In this document: positions 1 to 6,450 of the stretch, piece by piece
Layout of the letters: every line of letters begins with the position of its first letter
Position numbering within the stretch: the first letter of the stretch is position 1
Assembly (NCBI GenBank): GCA_945869905.1
Contig: CAMBQD010000008.1
Coordinates: forward strand, 1 to 12,880
Direction: 5' to 3'
Length of the DNA: 12,880 nucleotides
Source: an uncultured Clostridia bacterium
Lineage (GTDB): Bacteria > Bacillota > Clostridia > Oscillospirales > Acutalibacteraceae
Program-made: the position numbers and the translations under genes
The notes under the pieces: model-generated
The model's database searches: none
The model's input: the letters and a program-made list of their open reading frames with translations, nothing else
Told to the model about the DNA's origin: nothing

Positions 1-909
1 ACGCAGTTTATATCCCAAATGGAATTTAAGAATGCCCTTTACACCTCTGTATTTCTGTCCGTATCAGCCTTTTGTAATGCAGGCTTTGACGTTATGGGCA
101 GAATTGAGGCAGGCTCGTCACTTATTACCGTTAATAATAATCCCGTAATTCTTTTAACAATAAGTGCACTAATCATAATAGGCGGTATAGGCTTTATTGT
201 ATGGGACGATATACTGGACAAAAAAGCAAGAGTAAAAAGATACCACCTTCACACAAAGCTTACCCTTATCACAACGGCAATACTTTTGTTATGCAGCACA
301 CTGCTTTACTATGTTTTTGAGAGAAATAACACACTTTCTCAAATGTCTGTGGGACAAGGCTTTTTAAACGCATTTTTTGCCGGCACCACTGCCAGAACGG
401 CAGGATTTAACAGCATACCCATTGCAGATATGTGTGAAGAATCAAAGATGCTGACAAACATTTTGATGTTTATAGGCGGTTCCTCCGGCTCAACTGCCGG
501 CGGTATAAAAACAGCCACCATGGCGGTTTTGTTTCTGTGCGTTTTGGCAACCCTTAAAAATTCCAAGGATATTGAAGCCTTCGGCAGACGTATAACAGTG
601 GACACCGTCAGAAAAGCTGTGGCAATTGCATTTATCAATCTTTCAGAGGTACTTGTCGCATCTGTGATTATTACGATTTGCCAGCCTGAGCTGGGATACT
701 CAAATGTTTTGTTTGAGTGCTTTTCGGCAATAGGTACGGTGGGACTTGGTATCGGCATAACGCCTATGCTTGAATTACTGCCAAAGATTATTATAATTAT
801 GCTTATGTTCACAGGACGCATTACATCACTTGTTTTTGCGTTTATGTTCTATCTTGATATTAACAATAAAAGCTCACAAAAGCCAAAGGGCAATCTGCTC
901 ATAGGCTGA
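1..909 (+). CDS. Potassium uptake channel subunit, TrkH/KtrB family (5' end missing)
   Basis: Integral membrane, K+-translocating subunit of a Trk/Ktr uptake system. The reading frame is open from base 1, so the gene begins before the window; the ATG at 19 is internal. About 302 C-terminal residues are present, against roughly 450 in a full KtrB-type protein. Three filter-loop repeats typical of the family are visible: FCNAGFD (about 70-90), TARTAGFN (about 388-411) and AIGTVGLG (about 727-750), each with the filter glycine that lines the pore. GGSSGSTAGGIKT, about 475-513, is also characteristic. Long hydrophobic segments alternate with these loops. The gene stops at TGA 907-909, 28 bases before a TrkA/KtrA gene, the normal partner. 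Family assignment is secure; choosing KtrB over TrkH rests on the partner being a single-domain, 213-residue protein. Confidence 0.93.
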   Translation, partial: TQFISQMEFKNALYTSVFLSVSAFCNAGFDVMGRIEAGSSLITVNNNPVILLTISALIIIGGIGFIVWDDILDKKARVKRYHLHTKLTLITTAILLLCSTLLYYVFERNNTLSQMSVGQGFLNAFFAGTTARTAGFNSIPIADMCEESKMLTNILMFIGGSSGSTAGGIKTATMAVLFLCVLATLKNSKDIEAFGRRITVDTVRKAVAIAFINLSEVLVASVIITICQPELGYSNVLFECFSAIGTVGLGIGITPMLELLPKIIIIMLMFTGRITSLVFAFMFYLDINNKSSQKPKGNLLIG

Positions 910-937
910 TATATTTAATGAAAGGCATCGGTAAATT

Positions 938-1579
938 ATGAAATCTATACTTGTTATCGGCGCAGGAAAATTCGGTCATCATCTTGCAGAGTATCTGTGT
1001 GATATGGACAATGATGTAATGCTTGTTGACAAAAATGAAAATTTGATTAACGAGTACACCGACAAGGTTACTACTGCGGAAATAGGTGACTTTACGGTTA
1101 AAAGTAATTTGGAGGCGCTGGGAGTCAATGATTACGATTATGTATTTGTTTGCATAGGTGATTTTCAGGACAGTCTGGTTATTACAAGCTATCTTAAGGA
1201 ATTGGGCGCGCCTTATGTTATCGGCAAAGCATCATCACTTATTCACGAGAAATTCCTGCTGCAAAACGGTGCGGACAGAGTGGTATATCCGGAAAGGGAT
1301 AATGCCTACCGTATGGCTGTGGAATACAGCAATTCAACAATATTTGATTATTTCAAATTAAGCGAGGATACAGGCATTTATGAAATTTCCGCACCGAAAA
1401 ACTGGATTGGCAAAACACTTGCAAATATCAACGTAAGAAAAATTCACGGCGTGTCTGTAATAGCCTATAAGCATGATGACAAAATTTTCCCAATCAGCTC
1501 CCCTGATTATGTTTTTTCCTCAAATGAACATTTAATCGTTATGGGCGAAAGAAATAATATTAAAAAAATTGCAAAATAA
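938..1579 (+). CDS. ktrA: Trk/Ktr potassium uptake system regulatory subunit (TrkA/KtrA, RCK protein)
   Basis: Cytoplasmic gating subunit that binds nucleotides and sits as a ring under the TrkH/KtrB channel. The 213 residues form one RCK unit. The N-terminal Rossmann fold opens with VIGAGKFG (residues 6-13), a GxGxxG loop, and has Asp31 at the end of the second strand, as expected for binding a nucleotide ribose. Other family hallmarks are the GDFT segment around residue 50 and GADRVVYPER near residue 110. Residues from about 135 form a TrkA-C domain that would bind a small ligand. The single-unit length matches KtrA rather than the double-length E. coli TrkA. A modest AAAGG lies about 12 bases before the ATG. 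The gene follows the channel gene by 28 bases and precedes the IolB-like gene by 14, so the three probably share a transcript. Confidence 0.93.
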   Translation: MKSILVIGAGKFGHHLAEYLCDMDNDVMLVDKNENLINEYTDKVTTAEIGDFTVKSNLEALGVNDYDYVFVCIGDFQDSLVITSYLKELGAPYVIGKASSLIHEKFLLQNGADRVVYPERDNAYRMAVEYSNSTIFDYFKLSEDTGIYEISAPKNWIGKTLANINVRKIHGVSVIAYKHDDKIFPISSPDYVFSSNEHLIVMGERNNIKKIAK

Positions 1580-1593
1580 AAGAGGTATGCTTT

Positions 1594-2367
1594 ATGATAT
1601 TCAAACCTGATTATGACAAAAACGGCAAAAAAATTCTTTGTCAAATGAACGGCGTTAACCCCGAAATGCTGATGGACATTTATGTTCAAAAAATAAAAAA
1701 GGGTGACTGCCATAAAATTTTTGAAAAAGAAAATGAATGTGCCGTACTCCTGCTTTCAGGCAGTGTTAATTTTACCGTAGGTGATAAAATTAACGAGGAT
1801 TGCCAAAGGGAAAACCCATTCCAAAAAACTCCCTATGCAGTTCATTTTTGTAAGGAAACAGAGGCAGTAATAACCGCCTATGAGGACAGTGAAATACTTG
1901 TTCAAATGACTGATAACGAAAAGGTATGGGAGAGTGTTTTTTATAATCCCGATAACTGTCTTTATCAGGAATTCGGCAAAGGTCAGTGGAACGGAACAGG
2001 TCATAGAATTGTATCCACAATGTTTGATTTGGACAACGCTCCCTATTCCAACATGGTAATGGGCGAGGTTTTCAACCAGCCGGGAAGGTGGTCCAGCTAT
2101 CCGCCTCACCATCATCCTCAGCCTGAATTGTATTACTATCAGTTTGACCATCCTGAAGGCTTTGGAGCAGGCTTTGAGGGCGACACTCCGTACAAAACCG
2201 AAAACGGCACCTGCCTTTGCATAAGAGGCGGAAACGCTCACCAGCAGGTTACTGCACCGGGATATGAAATGTATTATGTTTGGCTTATACGTCACCTTGA
2301 CGGTGACCCTTGGGACAAAACAAGGATTTACGTTCCGGAGTATGAATGGCTTGCAAATGCCGATTAG
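1594..2367 (+). CDS. iolB: 5-deoxy-glucuronate isomerase-like protein (IolB/KduI cupin family)
   Basis: Likely cytoplasmic, metal-dependent isomerase. Characterised IolB converts 5-deoxy-D-glucuronate to 2-deoxy-5-keto-D-gluconate in myo-inositol breakdown. The protein has 257 residues, near the family's usual 270, and is a double cupin. The C-terminal cupin carries the IolB signature: GRWSSYPPHHHPQPE (164-178), YYYQFDHPEGFG (180-191), then GGNAHQQVTAPGYEMYY (212-228). Putative metal ligands are His172 and/or His174, Glu178 and His216. AGAGG lies 8 bases before the ATG. The gene follows ktrA by 14 bases, and none of the other inositol genes (iolC, D, E, G) is present, so the substrate in this organism is uncertain. 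A related uronate isomerase role is possible. Fold and family are secure; the exact reaction is inferred. Confidence 0.85.
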   Translation: MIFKPDYDKNGKKILCQMNGVNPEMLMDIYVQKIKKGDCHKIFEKENECAVLLLSGSVNFTVGDKINEDCQRENPFQKTPYAVHFCKETEAVITAYEDSEILVQMTDNEKVWESVFYNPDNCLYQEFGKGQWNGTGHRIVSTMFDLDNAPYSNMVMGEVFNQPGRWSSYPPHHHPQPELYYYQFDHPEGFGAGFEGDTPYKTENGTCLCIRGGNAHQQVTAPGYEMYYVWLIRHLDGDPWDKTRIYVPEYEWLANAD

Positions 2368-2373
2368 TAATAC

Positions 2374-2399
2374 ATTTTGTGTATAAATATACACAAAAT
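2374..2399. repeat. 26-bp perfect palindrome, candidate operator upstream of the ABC importer promoter
   Basis: Two perfect 12-bp arms (ATTTTGTGTATA and its complement) flank a 2-base centre. The element starts 7 bases after the iolB stop and ends 14 bases before the -35 box of the importer promoter, so its centre is near -61. No T-run follows on the plus strand, which argues against a simple terminator for iolB. The half-site core TTTTGTGT recurs at 2428-2435, between the -35 and -10 boxes, 53 bp away. I do not recognise the cognate regulator. Confidence 0.6.
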
Positions 2400-2412
2400 A
2401 TTGCATTTAATG

Positions 2413-2441
2413 TTGACTTTATAACTTTTTTGTGTTAGATT
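2413..2441 (+). promoter_or_regulatory. Sigma-A type promoter of the amino-acid ABC importer
   Basis: The -35 box TTGACT (2413-2418) and -10 box TAGATT (2436-2441) are separated by 17 bp. TGT directly before the -10 gives an extended -10 element, which offsets its 4/6 match. Transcription would start near 2448, leaving a leader of about 65 nt before the binding-protein start codon. Confidence 0.65.
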
Positions 2442-2453
2442 ACATTCAAGACG

Positions 2454-2484
2454 AGGACAAGGGAGTCCTATCCCTTGTCCTTTT
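2454..2484 (+). terminator. Strong leader hairpin with T-run: terminator or attenuator before the binding-protein gene
   Basis: The arms AGGACAAGGGA and TCCCTTGTCCT form 11 perfect base pairs around a 6-base loop (GTCCTA), followed by TTTT and further AT-rich sequence. It has the form of an intrinsic terminator. It can end transcripts from the iolB side. Because it begins only about 6 bases after the predicted start of the importer transcript, it could instead act as a 5'-protecting stem or a partial attenuator. A ribosome site, GGAGG at 2501-2505, follows 20 bases later. Confidence 0.65.
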
Positions 2485-2513
2485 ATATTAAATATTTTTT
2501 GGAGGAATAAAAA

Positions 2514-3365
2514 ATGAAATTAGCAAAAAAGATTTTAGCTGCCCTTCTTGCAGTTGCAATGGTAGTTGTTTGCTTTGCAGGCTGCTCAAAGAGCACAGCG
2601 TCAGTTAAGGTAATTGATATTGACCTTTCCGACGAGGTTTACGCACTTGGCGTAAACAAGGATGAAGCAGAGCTTCTTACACAGGCTAACGATTTCATCA
2701 AAACAATTCTCAGTGACGGAACATTTGACAAAATCTGTAACAACTATTTCGGTGACGGTGAGCCGGTAGCAGTTACATCTGCTGTTGAGGACGCATCCAA
2801 GGACCAGCTTGTTGTTGCTACAAACGCTGAGTTTGAGCCCTTTGAATACAAAAAGGGTGACAGCTTCTACGGTATTGATATGGAGGTTGTTAAGGCATTT
2901 GCAGATTCATTGGGCAAGGAGCTTGTTATCAAGGATATGAAATTTGACGCAGTTGTTCTTTCAGTTCAGCAGGGCAAGGCTGATATTGCCGCTGCAGGCC
3001 TTACAGTAACTGACGAGAGGGCTGCACAGGTTAACTTTACGGATTCCTATTACTCAGCATCACAGAGGCTTGTTGTAAAGGCAGATGACACCACCTTTGA
3101 TAACTGCAAAACCAAGGACGATGTTGACGCTATTCTTAAAACCCTTGACGCATCAGTTAAAATCGGCGGTCAAAACGGCACCACCGGTCAGTATTATGTT
3201 GAAGGCTCAGAGTATTTCGGCTTTGAAAAGCTTCCGGCAACATTTGTAGGCTATGACAATGGCTCACTTGCTATGCAGGATTTAATCAACGGCAATGTTC
3301 AGTATGTAATTATTGATGCCGCTCCGGCAGCAGCAATTTCAACAGCTATCAACGCAGTAGCTTAA
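2514..3365 (+). CDS. Amino-acid ABC transporter substrate-binding lipoprotein, apparently circularly permuted
   Basis: Extracellular lipid-anchored receptor for a polar amino acid, family 3 / type II binding-protein fold. Residues 1-24 are a lipoprotein signal (KK, hydrophobic stretch, FAGC with Cys24 as anchor). What follows is out of the usual order. Residues 31-82 (VKVIDIDLSDEVYALGV ... GTFDKICNNYFGDG) match the segment that ordinarily closes these proteins. A linker of about 16 residues leads to QLVVATNAEFEPFEY (98-112), the normal N-terminus. Then come KADIAAAGLTVTDER (155-169), NGTTGQYY (221-228) and VIIDAAPA (265-272), and the protein stops at 283, just where the canonical C-terminal segment should begin. 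Ligand residues Arg169, Thr223/Thr224 and Asp268 are retained, so amino-acid binding is expected. GGAGG lies 8 bases before the ATG. Total length is ordinary, so this is a rotation and not an addition. Confidence 0.93.
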   Translation: MKLAKKILAALLAVAMVVVCFAGCSKSTASVKVIDIDLSDEVYALGVNKDEAELLTQANDFIKTILSDGTFDKICNNYFGDGEPVAVTSAVEDASKDQLVVATNAEFEPFEYKKGDSFYGIDMEVVKAFADSLGKELVIKDMKFDAVVLSVQQGKADIAAAGLTVTDERAAQVNFTDSYYSASQRLVVKADDTTFDNCKTKDDVDAILKTLDASVKIGGQNGTTGQYYVEGSEYFGFEKLPATFVGYDNGSLAMQDLINGNVQYVIIDAAPAAAISTAINAVA

Positions 3366-3377
3366 ATTTTAAAAAGC

Positions 3378-3411
3378 AATACCTCGCCTTAAGTAAGGTG
3401 GGGTATTTTTT
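3378..3411 (+). terminator. Intrinsic terminator between binding-protein and permease genes
   Basis: A 13-pair stem (AATACCTCGCCTT with AAGGTGGGGTATT, two G-T wobbles) with loop AAGT is followed by a T-run (3406-3411). It begins 13 bases after the binding-protein stop codon and ends just before the permease ribosome site. Partial read-through would give more binding protein than membrane components, as is common in ABC import operons. I see no separate promoter for the permease. Confidence 0.8.
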
Positions 3412-3426
3412 ATAAGGGATAAAATT

Positions 3427-4134
3427 ATGAATTTTGGTAGAAAGATAGAAGTCTTTTATGAATTTTTTGTAAATCACGGCGGCTACAACACTGTACTGCT
3501 GGGTCTTAAAAACACCTGTATTATTGCGGTTTCCGGCTTGATAATCGGTATTATTATCGGTACCTTGATTGCAACCGTAAGGGTTGTGCCTAAAAACAAC
3601 GCAGTGGTTAAAATACTTGATAAAATCGCAGGTCTTTATGTGAGCCTTTTCAGAGGAACGCCTATTGTTGTTCAGCTGTTGGTATTCTATTATGTACTGA
3701 TGCCGTCACTGTCAATGAATTTGAATTCCGTTGCGGTGGCAGTTGTTGTGTTCGGTATGAACTCAGGCGCTTACATATCGGAAATGATGCGAGCAGGTAT
3801 CCTTTCCGTTGACCCGGGTCAAATGGAGGGCGGTCGCTCAGTAGGCTTAAGCTATGGAACAACAATGATGAAAATAATCATTCCTCAAGCGGTAAAGAAC
3901 ATCCTTCCCACCTTGGGTAATGAATTTATTTCTCTTATCAAGGAAACCTCCGTTGTCAGCTTTGTAGGTGCAACAGACCTTTATGTAGCTTTCAATCGAA
4001 TCGGCTCCAACAGCTATGAATTTATGGTGCCATATATTGTAATGGCTCTTATCTACATAGCCCTTGTGGTAATTATTTCAATGCTTATTAAAATTATGGA
4101 AAGGAGCCTGAGAAAAAGTGATAAAAGTATGTAA
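3427..4134 (+). CDS. Amino-acid ABC transporter permease (HisM/GlnP family)
   Basis: Membrane channel subunit of a polar amino-acid importer; it would act as a dimer with two ATPase subunits. The 235 residues are a usual length, with about five membrane segments. [10 protein letters not shown] at 76-85 and [17 protein letters not shown] at 109-125 are typical of the family. The EAA-type coupling loop that docks on the ATPase is [20 protein letters not shown] (134-153). AAGGG lies about 8 bases before the ATG, directly after the upstream terminator. The 3' end overlaps the ATPase gene by 17 bases, which implies translational coupling. Together with the binding protein this is a complete importer; the amino acid transported cannot be told from sequence. 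Confidence 0.95.
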   Translation: MNFGRKIEVFYEFFVNHGGYNTVLLGLKNTCIIAVSGLIIGIIIGTLIATVRVVPKNNAVVKILDKIAGLYVSLFRGTPIVVQLLVFYYVLMPSLSMNLNSVAVAVVVFGMNSGAYISEMMRAGILSVDPGQMEGGRSVGLSYGTTMMKIIIPQAVKNILPTLGNEFISLIKETSVVSFVGATDLYVAFNRIGSNSYEFMVPYIVMALIYIALVVIISMLIKIMERSLRKSDKSM

Positions 4135-4840
4135 TCTTCAAAAAAGCTTCGGCGATAACCACGTGCTTAAGGGTATTGATTACGAAATCAAGCCCGGTGA
4201 AAAGATTGTTGTTATCGGTCCATCAGGCTCCGGAAAAAGTACATTTTTGAGATGCCTTAATCTTTTGGAAACCCCCACCGGCGGTGAGGTATATTTTGAC
4301 GGTGAATGTATTACCGACAAAAAGTGTGACATTAATAAGGTGCGTCAGCATATGGGTATGGTTTTCCAGCATTTCAACCTTTTTAACAACAAAACCATAC
4401 TTGAAAATATTACTCTTGCCCCTCTTCATCTTAAAATTATGAGCAAGGAGGAGGCAAAAAAAAATGCAATGGACCTCTTAAAAAGAGTAGGTCTTGAGGA
4501 TAAGGCAAATGCTTATCCAAGCCAGCTTTCCGGCGGTCAGAAGCAGAGAGCCGCCATTGTCCGTTCTCTTGCAATGAACCCAAAGGTTATGCTTTTTGAC
4601 GAGCCCACCTCTGCACTTGACCCGGAAATGGTAGGCGAGGTTTTGCAGGTTATGAAGAACCTTGCCAATGAGGGTATGACAATGGTAGTTGTTACCCACG
4701 AAATGGGCTTTGCCCGTGAGGTTGCCGATAGAGTTATATTTATGGATGGTGGCTATATTGTTGAAGAGGCTCCGCCTCAGGAGCTTTTCGGAAATCCCAA
4801 AGACCCCAGATTAAAGCAATTCTTAAATGCAGTATTATAA
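4118..4840 (+). CDS. Amino-acid ABC transporter ATP-binding protein (GlnQ/HisP family)
   Basis: Cytoplasmic ATPase that powers the importer. All nucleotide-binding motifs are intact in 240 residues: Walker [10 protein letters not shown] (34-42), Q-loop Gln84 in VFQHFNLF, signature LSGGQKQR (137-144), Walker B VMLFDE (157-162) with catalytic Glu162, D-loop SALDPE and switch His194 in VVTHEMGFA. The start is GTG at 4118, chosen because AAGGAG (4101-4106) precedes it at a workable distance and the translation [11 protein letters not shown] begins exactly where family members begin. It overlaps the permease end by 17 bases. A strong bidirectional terminator begins one base after the stop codon and closes the operon. 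Confidence 0.96.
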   Translation: MIKVCNLQKSFGDNHVLKGIDYEIKPGEKIVVIGPSGSGKSTFLRCLNLLETPTGGEVYFDGECITDKKCDINKVRQHMGMVFQHFNLFNNKTILENITLAPLHLKIMSKEEAKKNAMDLLKRVGLEDKANAYPSQLSGGQKQRAAIVRSLAMNPKVMLFDEPTSALDPEMVGEVLQVMKNLANEGMTMVVVTHEMGFAREVADRVIFMDGGYIVEEAPPQELFGNPKDPRLKQFLNAVL

Positions 4841-4841
4841 C

Positions 4842-4874
4842 AAAAATCCCTGTCATCGCGACAGGGATTTTTTT
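4842..4874. terminator. Bidirectional intrinsic terminator between convergent genes
   Basis: A perfect 13-bp stem (AAAAATCCCTGTC with GACAGGGATTTTT) has a 5-base loop (ATCGC). It has a T-run on the plus strand (4868-4874) and an equivalent one on the minus strand, so it can end both the ABC operon and the convergent deacetylase gene. The deacetylase stop codon (minus, 4873-4875) overlaps its edge. Confidence 0.92.
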
Positions 4875-6201
4875 AGGTATGATTGTTTATTGTATCGTAA
4901 TCAACATATTGCTGGCCTGCCTTTGGCGGTTTACCTCCGTTTTTCACCGTCAGCATCTCGCTTACCGTGGCTATTTGATATCCTTCGTCAATAAGCTTTG
5001 GCACAATTTTCTTTACAGCATCGGCAGTTGTGGGATATATGTCGTGCATAAGGATAATTGCACCGTCATACACATTTTTCATTGCCGCATTGTAAATTTT
5101 ATCTGTATCCCTTGATTTCCAGTCCTCCGTATCCACAGACCAGTAGGCTATGGGCATACCCTCTTTTTCACATTCCTTCTGTATTTCAGCGGTAATCATT
5201 CCGCCGGGGCATCTGAATATAGTGGGATACTTGCCACTGGCTTTTTTTATTGCCTCACTGCCTGATTTTATAGCATCCACAGTAACGTTTTTGCCGTAGC
5301 CTGTGTGGGCATAGGTATGATTTCCCAGCTCACAGCCAAGCTTAACCTCTCTCTTTAACAGCTGGGCAGTGGACTCATTTATTCTTGAGCCCACCATAAA
5401 GAAGGTTGCCCTTGCACCGTATTTTTCAAGAGTGTCCAATATGTCCTTAGTGGAATTATATCCGTCAGCCGTAAAAGCAGGACCGTCGTCAAAGGACAGT
5501 GCAACAATGGGCTTATTGGGGTCTAAGTTGGAGTATTCAACGGTTTTTTCTTTGATTTTAACCTCAGCTGCTTTAGACCAATTGCTGTAAGCCTTTTCTC
5601 CGTCAACGTTTATAAATGCCCTGACTCTCAAATAGTACACATCACCGGGCTTAAGCTTTTCAAGCTTAAAGCTGTTTTCAGTCAGTGATTTACTTTCACA
5701 GCCTGAAAAGTCCTTGCCTTTAGCATATTCAATTTCATATCCTGCTGCATTTTTCTGCTCATCCCATTCGGCACACAGCACCGACTCCTCAGGTGAATAT
5801 CCCCTTACCACCGGGTCTGACGGCAGAGAATATACTGTAATTTCCTCAGCCTCTTTGCTTTCATACTCCTTTTTGTTGAAATATTTGTATGCCGTAATTT
5901 TCAACCTGTAAATTGCACCGGACTCAATATTTTCAACAGTATACGAGCAGCAGTCGCCTTTATCTATATTTGCGATATTTTCATATGCCTTGCTCTCATC
6001 ATTGAACGAATAAATATGATATCCGTCGGCATTGTCAACCTCGGTCCAGTTTAACACAACCGAATCGTTTGTGGTGTCGCCCATAGTGAAATTCCGGACG
6101 GGGTCAATGCTTTTGCCCTTAACCACTCCAATGGCAGTGCCGGCAACAATAATTATTACTAAAATCAGCGTGAAAGCCAAAGCTTTTAATTTCTTCTCCA
6201 A
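4873..6201 (-). CDS. Membrane-anchored polysaccharide (peptidoglycan) deacetylase with two FN3-like domains
   Basis: Probable cell-surface carbohydrate esterase family 4 enzyme that removes N-acetyl groups from wall glycan. I set the start at the TTG at 6201-6199, with GGAGA 7 bases before it; this gives MEKKLKALAFTLILV, a clean signal anchor (hydrophobic residues about 7-27), and 442 residues. A longer in-frame ATG start at 6351 would place the promoter inside the coding region. Two fibronectin-III-like domains follow (about 33-128 and 130-218), each with the GYxIxY/YxLxVxAY pattern. The NodB domain (about 231-415) has every catalytic motif: SFDDGP (236-241; Asp239 metal ligand), HTYAH (295-299; metal ligands), RCPGG (330-334), SVDTEDW (355-361) and LMH (384-386). 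Peptidoglycan as the substrate is inferred. It stands alone, transcribed away from the ech operon. Confidence 0.93.
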   Translation of the reverse strand: MEKKLKALAFTLILVIIIVAGTAIGVVKGKSIDPVRNFTMGDTTNDSVVLNWTEVDNADGYHIYSFNDESKAYENIANIDKGDCCSYTVENIESGAIYRLKITAYKYFNKKEYESKEAEEITVYSLPSDPVVRGYSPEESVLCAEWDEQKNAAGYEIEYAKGKDFSGCESKSLTENSFKLEKLKPGDVYYLRVRAFINVDGEKAYSNWSKAAEVKIKEKTVEYSNLDPNKPIVALSFDDGPAFTADGYNSTKDILDTLEKYGARATFFMVGSRINESTAQLLKREVKLGCELGNHTYAHTGYGKNVTVDAIKSGSEAIKKASGKYPTIFRCPGGMITAEIQKECEKEGMPIAYWSVDTEDWKSRDTDKIYNAAMKNVYDGAIILMHDIYPTTADAVKKIVPKLIDEGYQIATVSEMLTVKNGGKPPKAGQQYVDYDTINNHT

Positions 6202-6258
6202 AGCTTCATCTCCATTAGCTATGCCAATAAATAATTTGTCGATTGATTTATTACTTTG

Positions 6259-6287
6259 AGTATAATACCCACAATATAAAAAGTCAA
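6259..6287 (-). promoter_or_regulatory. Sigma-A promoter of the deacetylase gene
   Basis: On the minus strand, TTGACT (6287-6282) and TATACT (6264-6259) are separated by exactly 17 bp. Transcription would start near 6252, about 50 bases before the TTG start codon. This placement supports that start over the upstream ATG in the same frame. Confidence 0.75.
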
Positions 6288-6357
6288 CAGAAAAATATGT
6301 ATAAATTAAATTTATAATTTTATTAAAAATTTGTTGATATTTTGATAACAATTCTTA

Positions 6358-6386
6358 TTGACCGAAGGTCAAGTTAGTGCTATTAT
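6358..6386 (+). promoter_or_regulatory. Sigma-A promoter of the ech operon with a dyad operator on the -35 box
   Basis: TTGACC (6358-6363) and TATTAT (6381-6386) are 17 bp apart; transcription would start near 6393. The -35 hexamer is also the left half of a perfect inverted repeat, TTGACC-GAA-GGTCAA (6358-6372). A protein bound there would block RNA polymerase. The regulator is not recognisable and is not encoded in the window. Confidence 0.75.
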
Positions 6387-6414
6387 ATTACAGGTTTATA
6401 ATCAGTATATTATG

Positions 6415-6434
6415 TATTAGTCTATCTACTAATA
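6415..6434 (+). repeat. 7-bp inverted repeat in the ech leader, directly before the ribosome site
   Basis: TATTAGT (6415-6421) and ACTAATA (6428-6434) flank a 6-base spacer, ending 2 bases before the AGGAGG ribosome site (6437-6442). A weak AT-rich stem could form in the leader, or it may be a second regulatory half-site pair. Chance is not excluded in such AT-rich DNA. Confidence 0.35.
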
Positions 6435-6450
6435 AGAGGAGGATGGTTAA

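Noticed and set aside
339..821. Minus-strand open frame of 160 codons opposite the potassium channel gene
   Set aside because: It lies fully antisense to a conserved membrane protein with filter motifs, resembles no family I know and has no ribosome site or promoter that I can see. The same holds for the long minus-strand frames at 1756-2406 and 9326-9778.
2448..2513. Known riboswitch or T-box in the importer leader
   Set aside because: The leader is only about 65 bases, has a single simple hairpin and none of the conserved T-box, lysine or glycine riboswitch sequence elements that I can recognise.
2604..2759. Assembly or frameshift artefact as the cause of the rotated binding protein
   Set aside because: A single uninterrupted frame runs from a good ribosome site and signal peptide through the moved segment to the stop, and total length is that of a normal family member. 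A misassembly would hardly give an in-frame, complete, non-duplicated rotation.
5651..5669. 8-bp palindrome TTAAGCTT-TTC-AAGCTTAA inside the deacetylase gene
   Set aside because: It falls on a Lys-Leu-rich stretch (FKLEKLKPG) and is best explained by repeated AAG-CTT codons. No regulatory context is evident.
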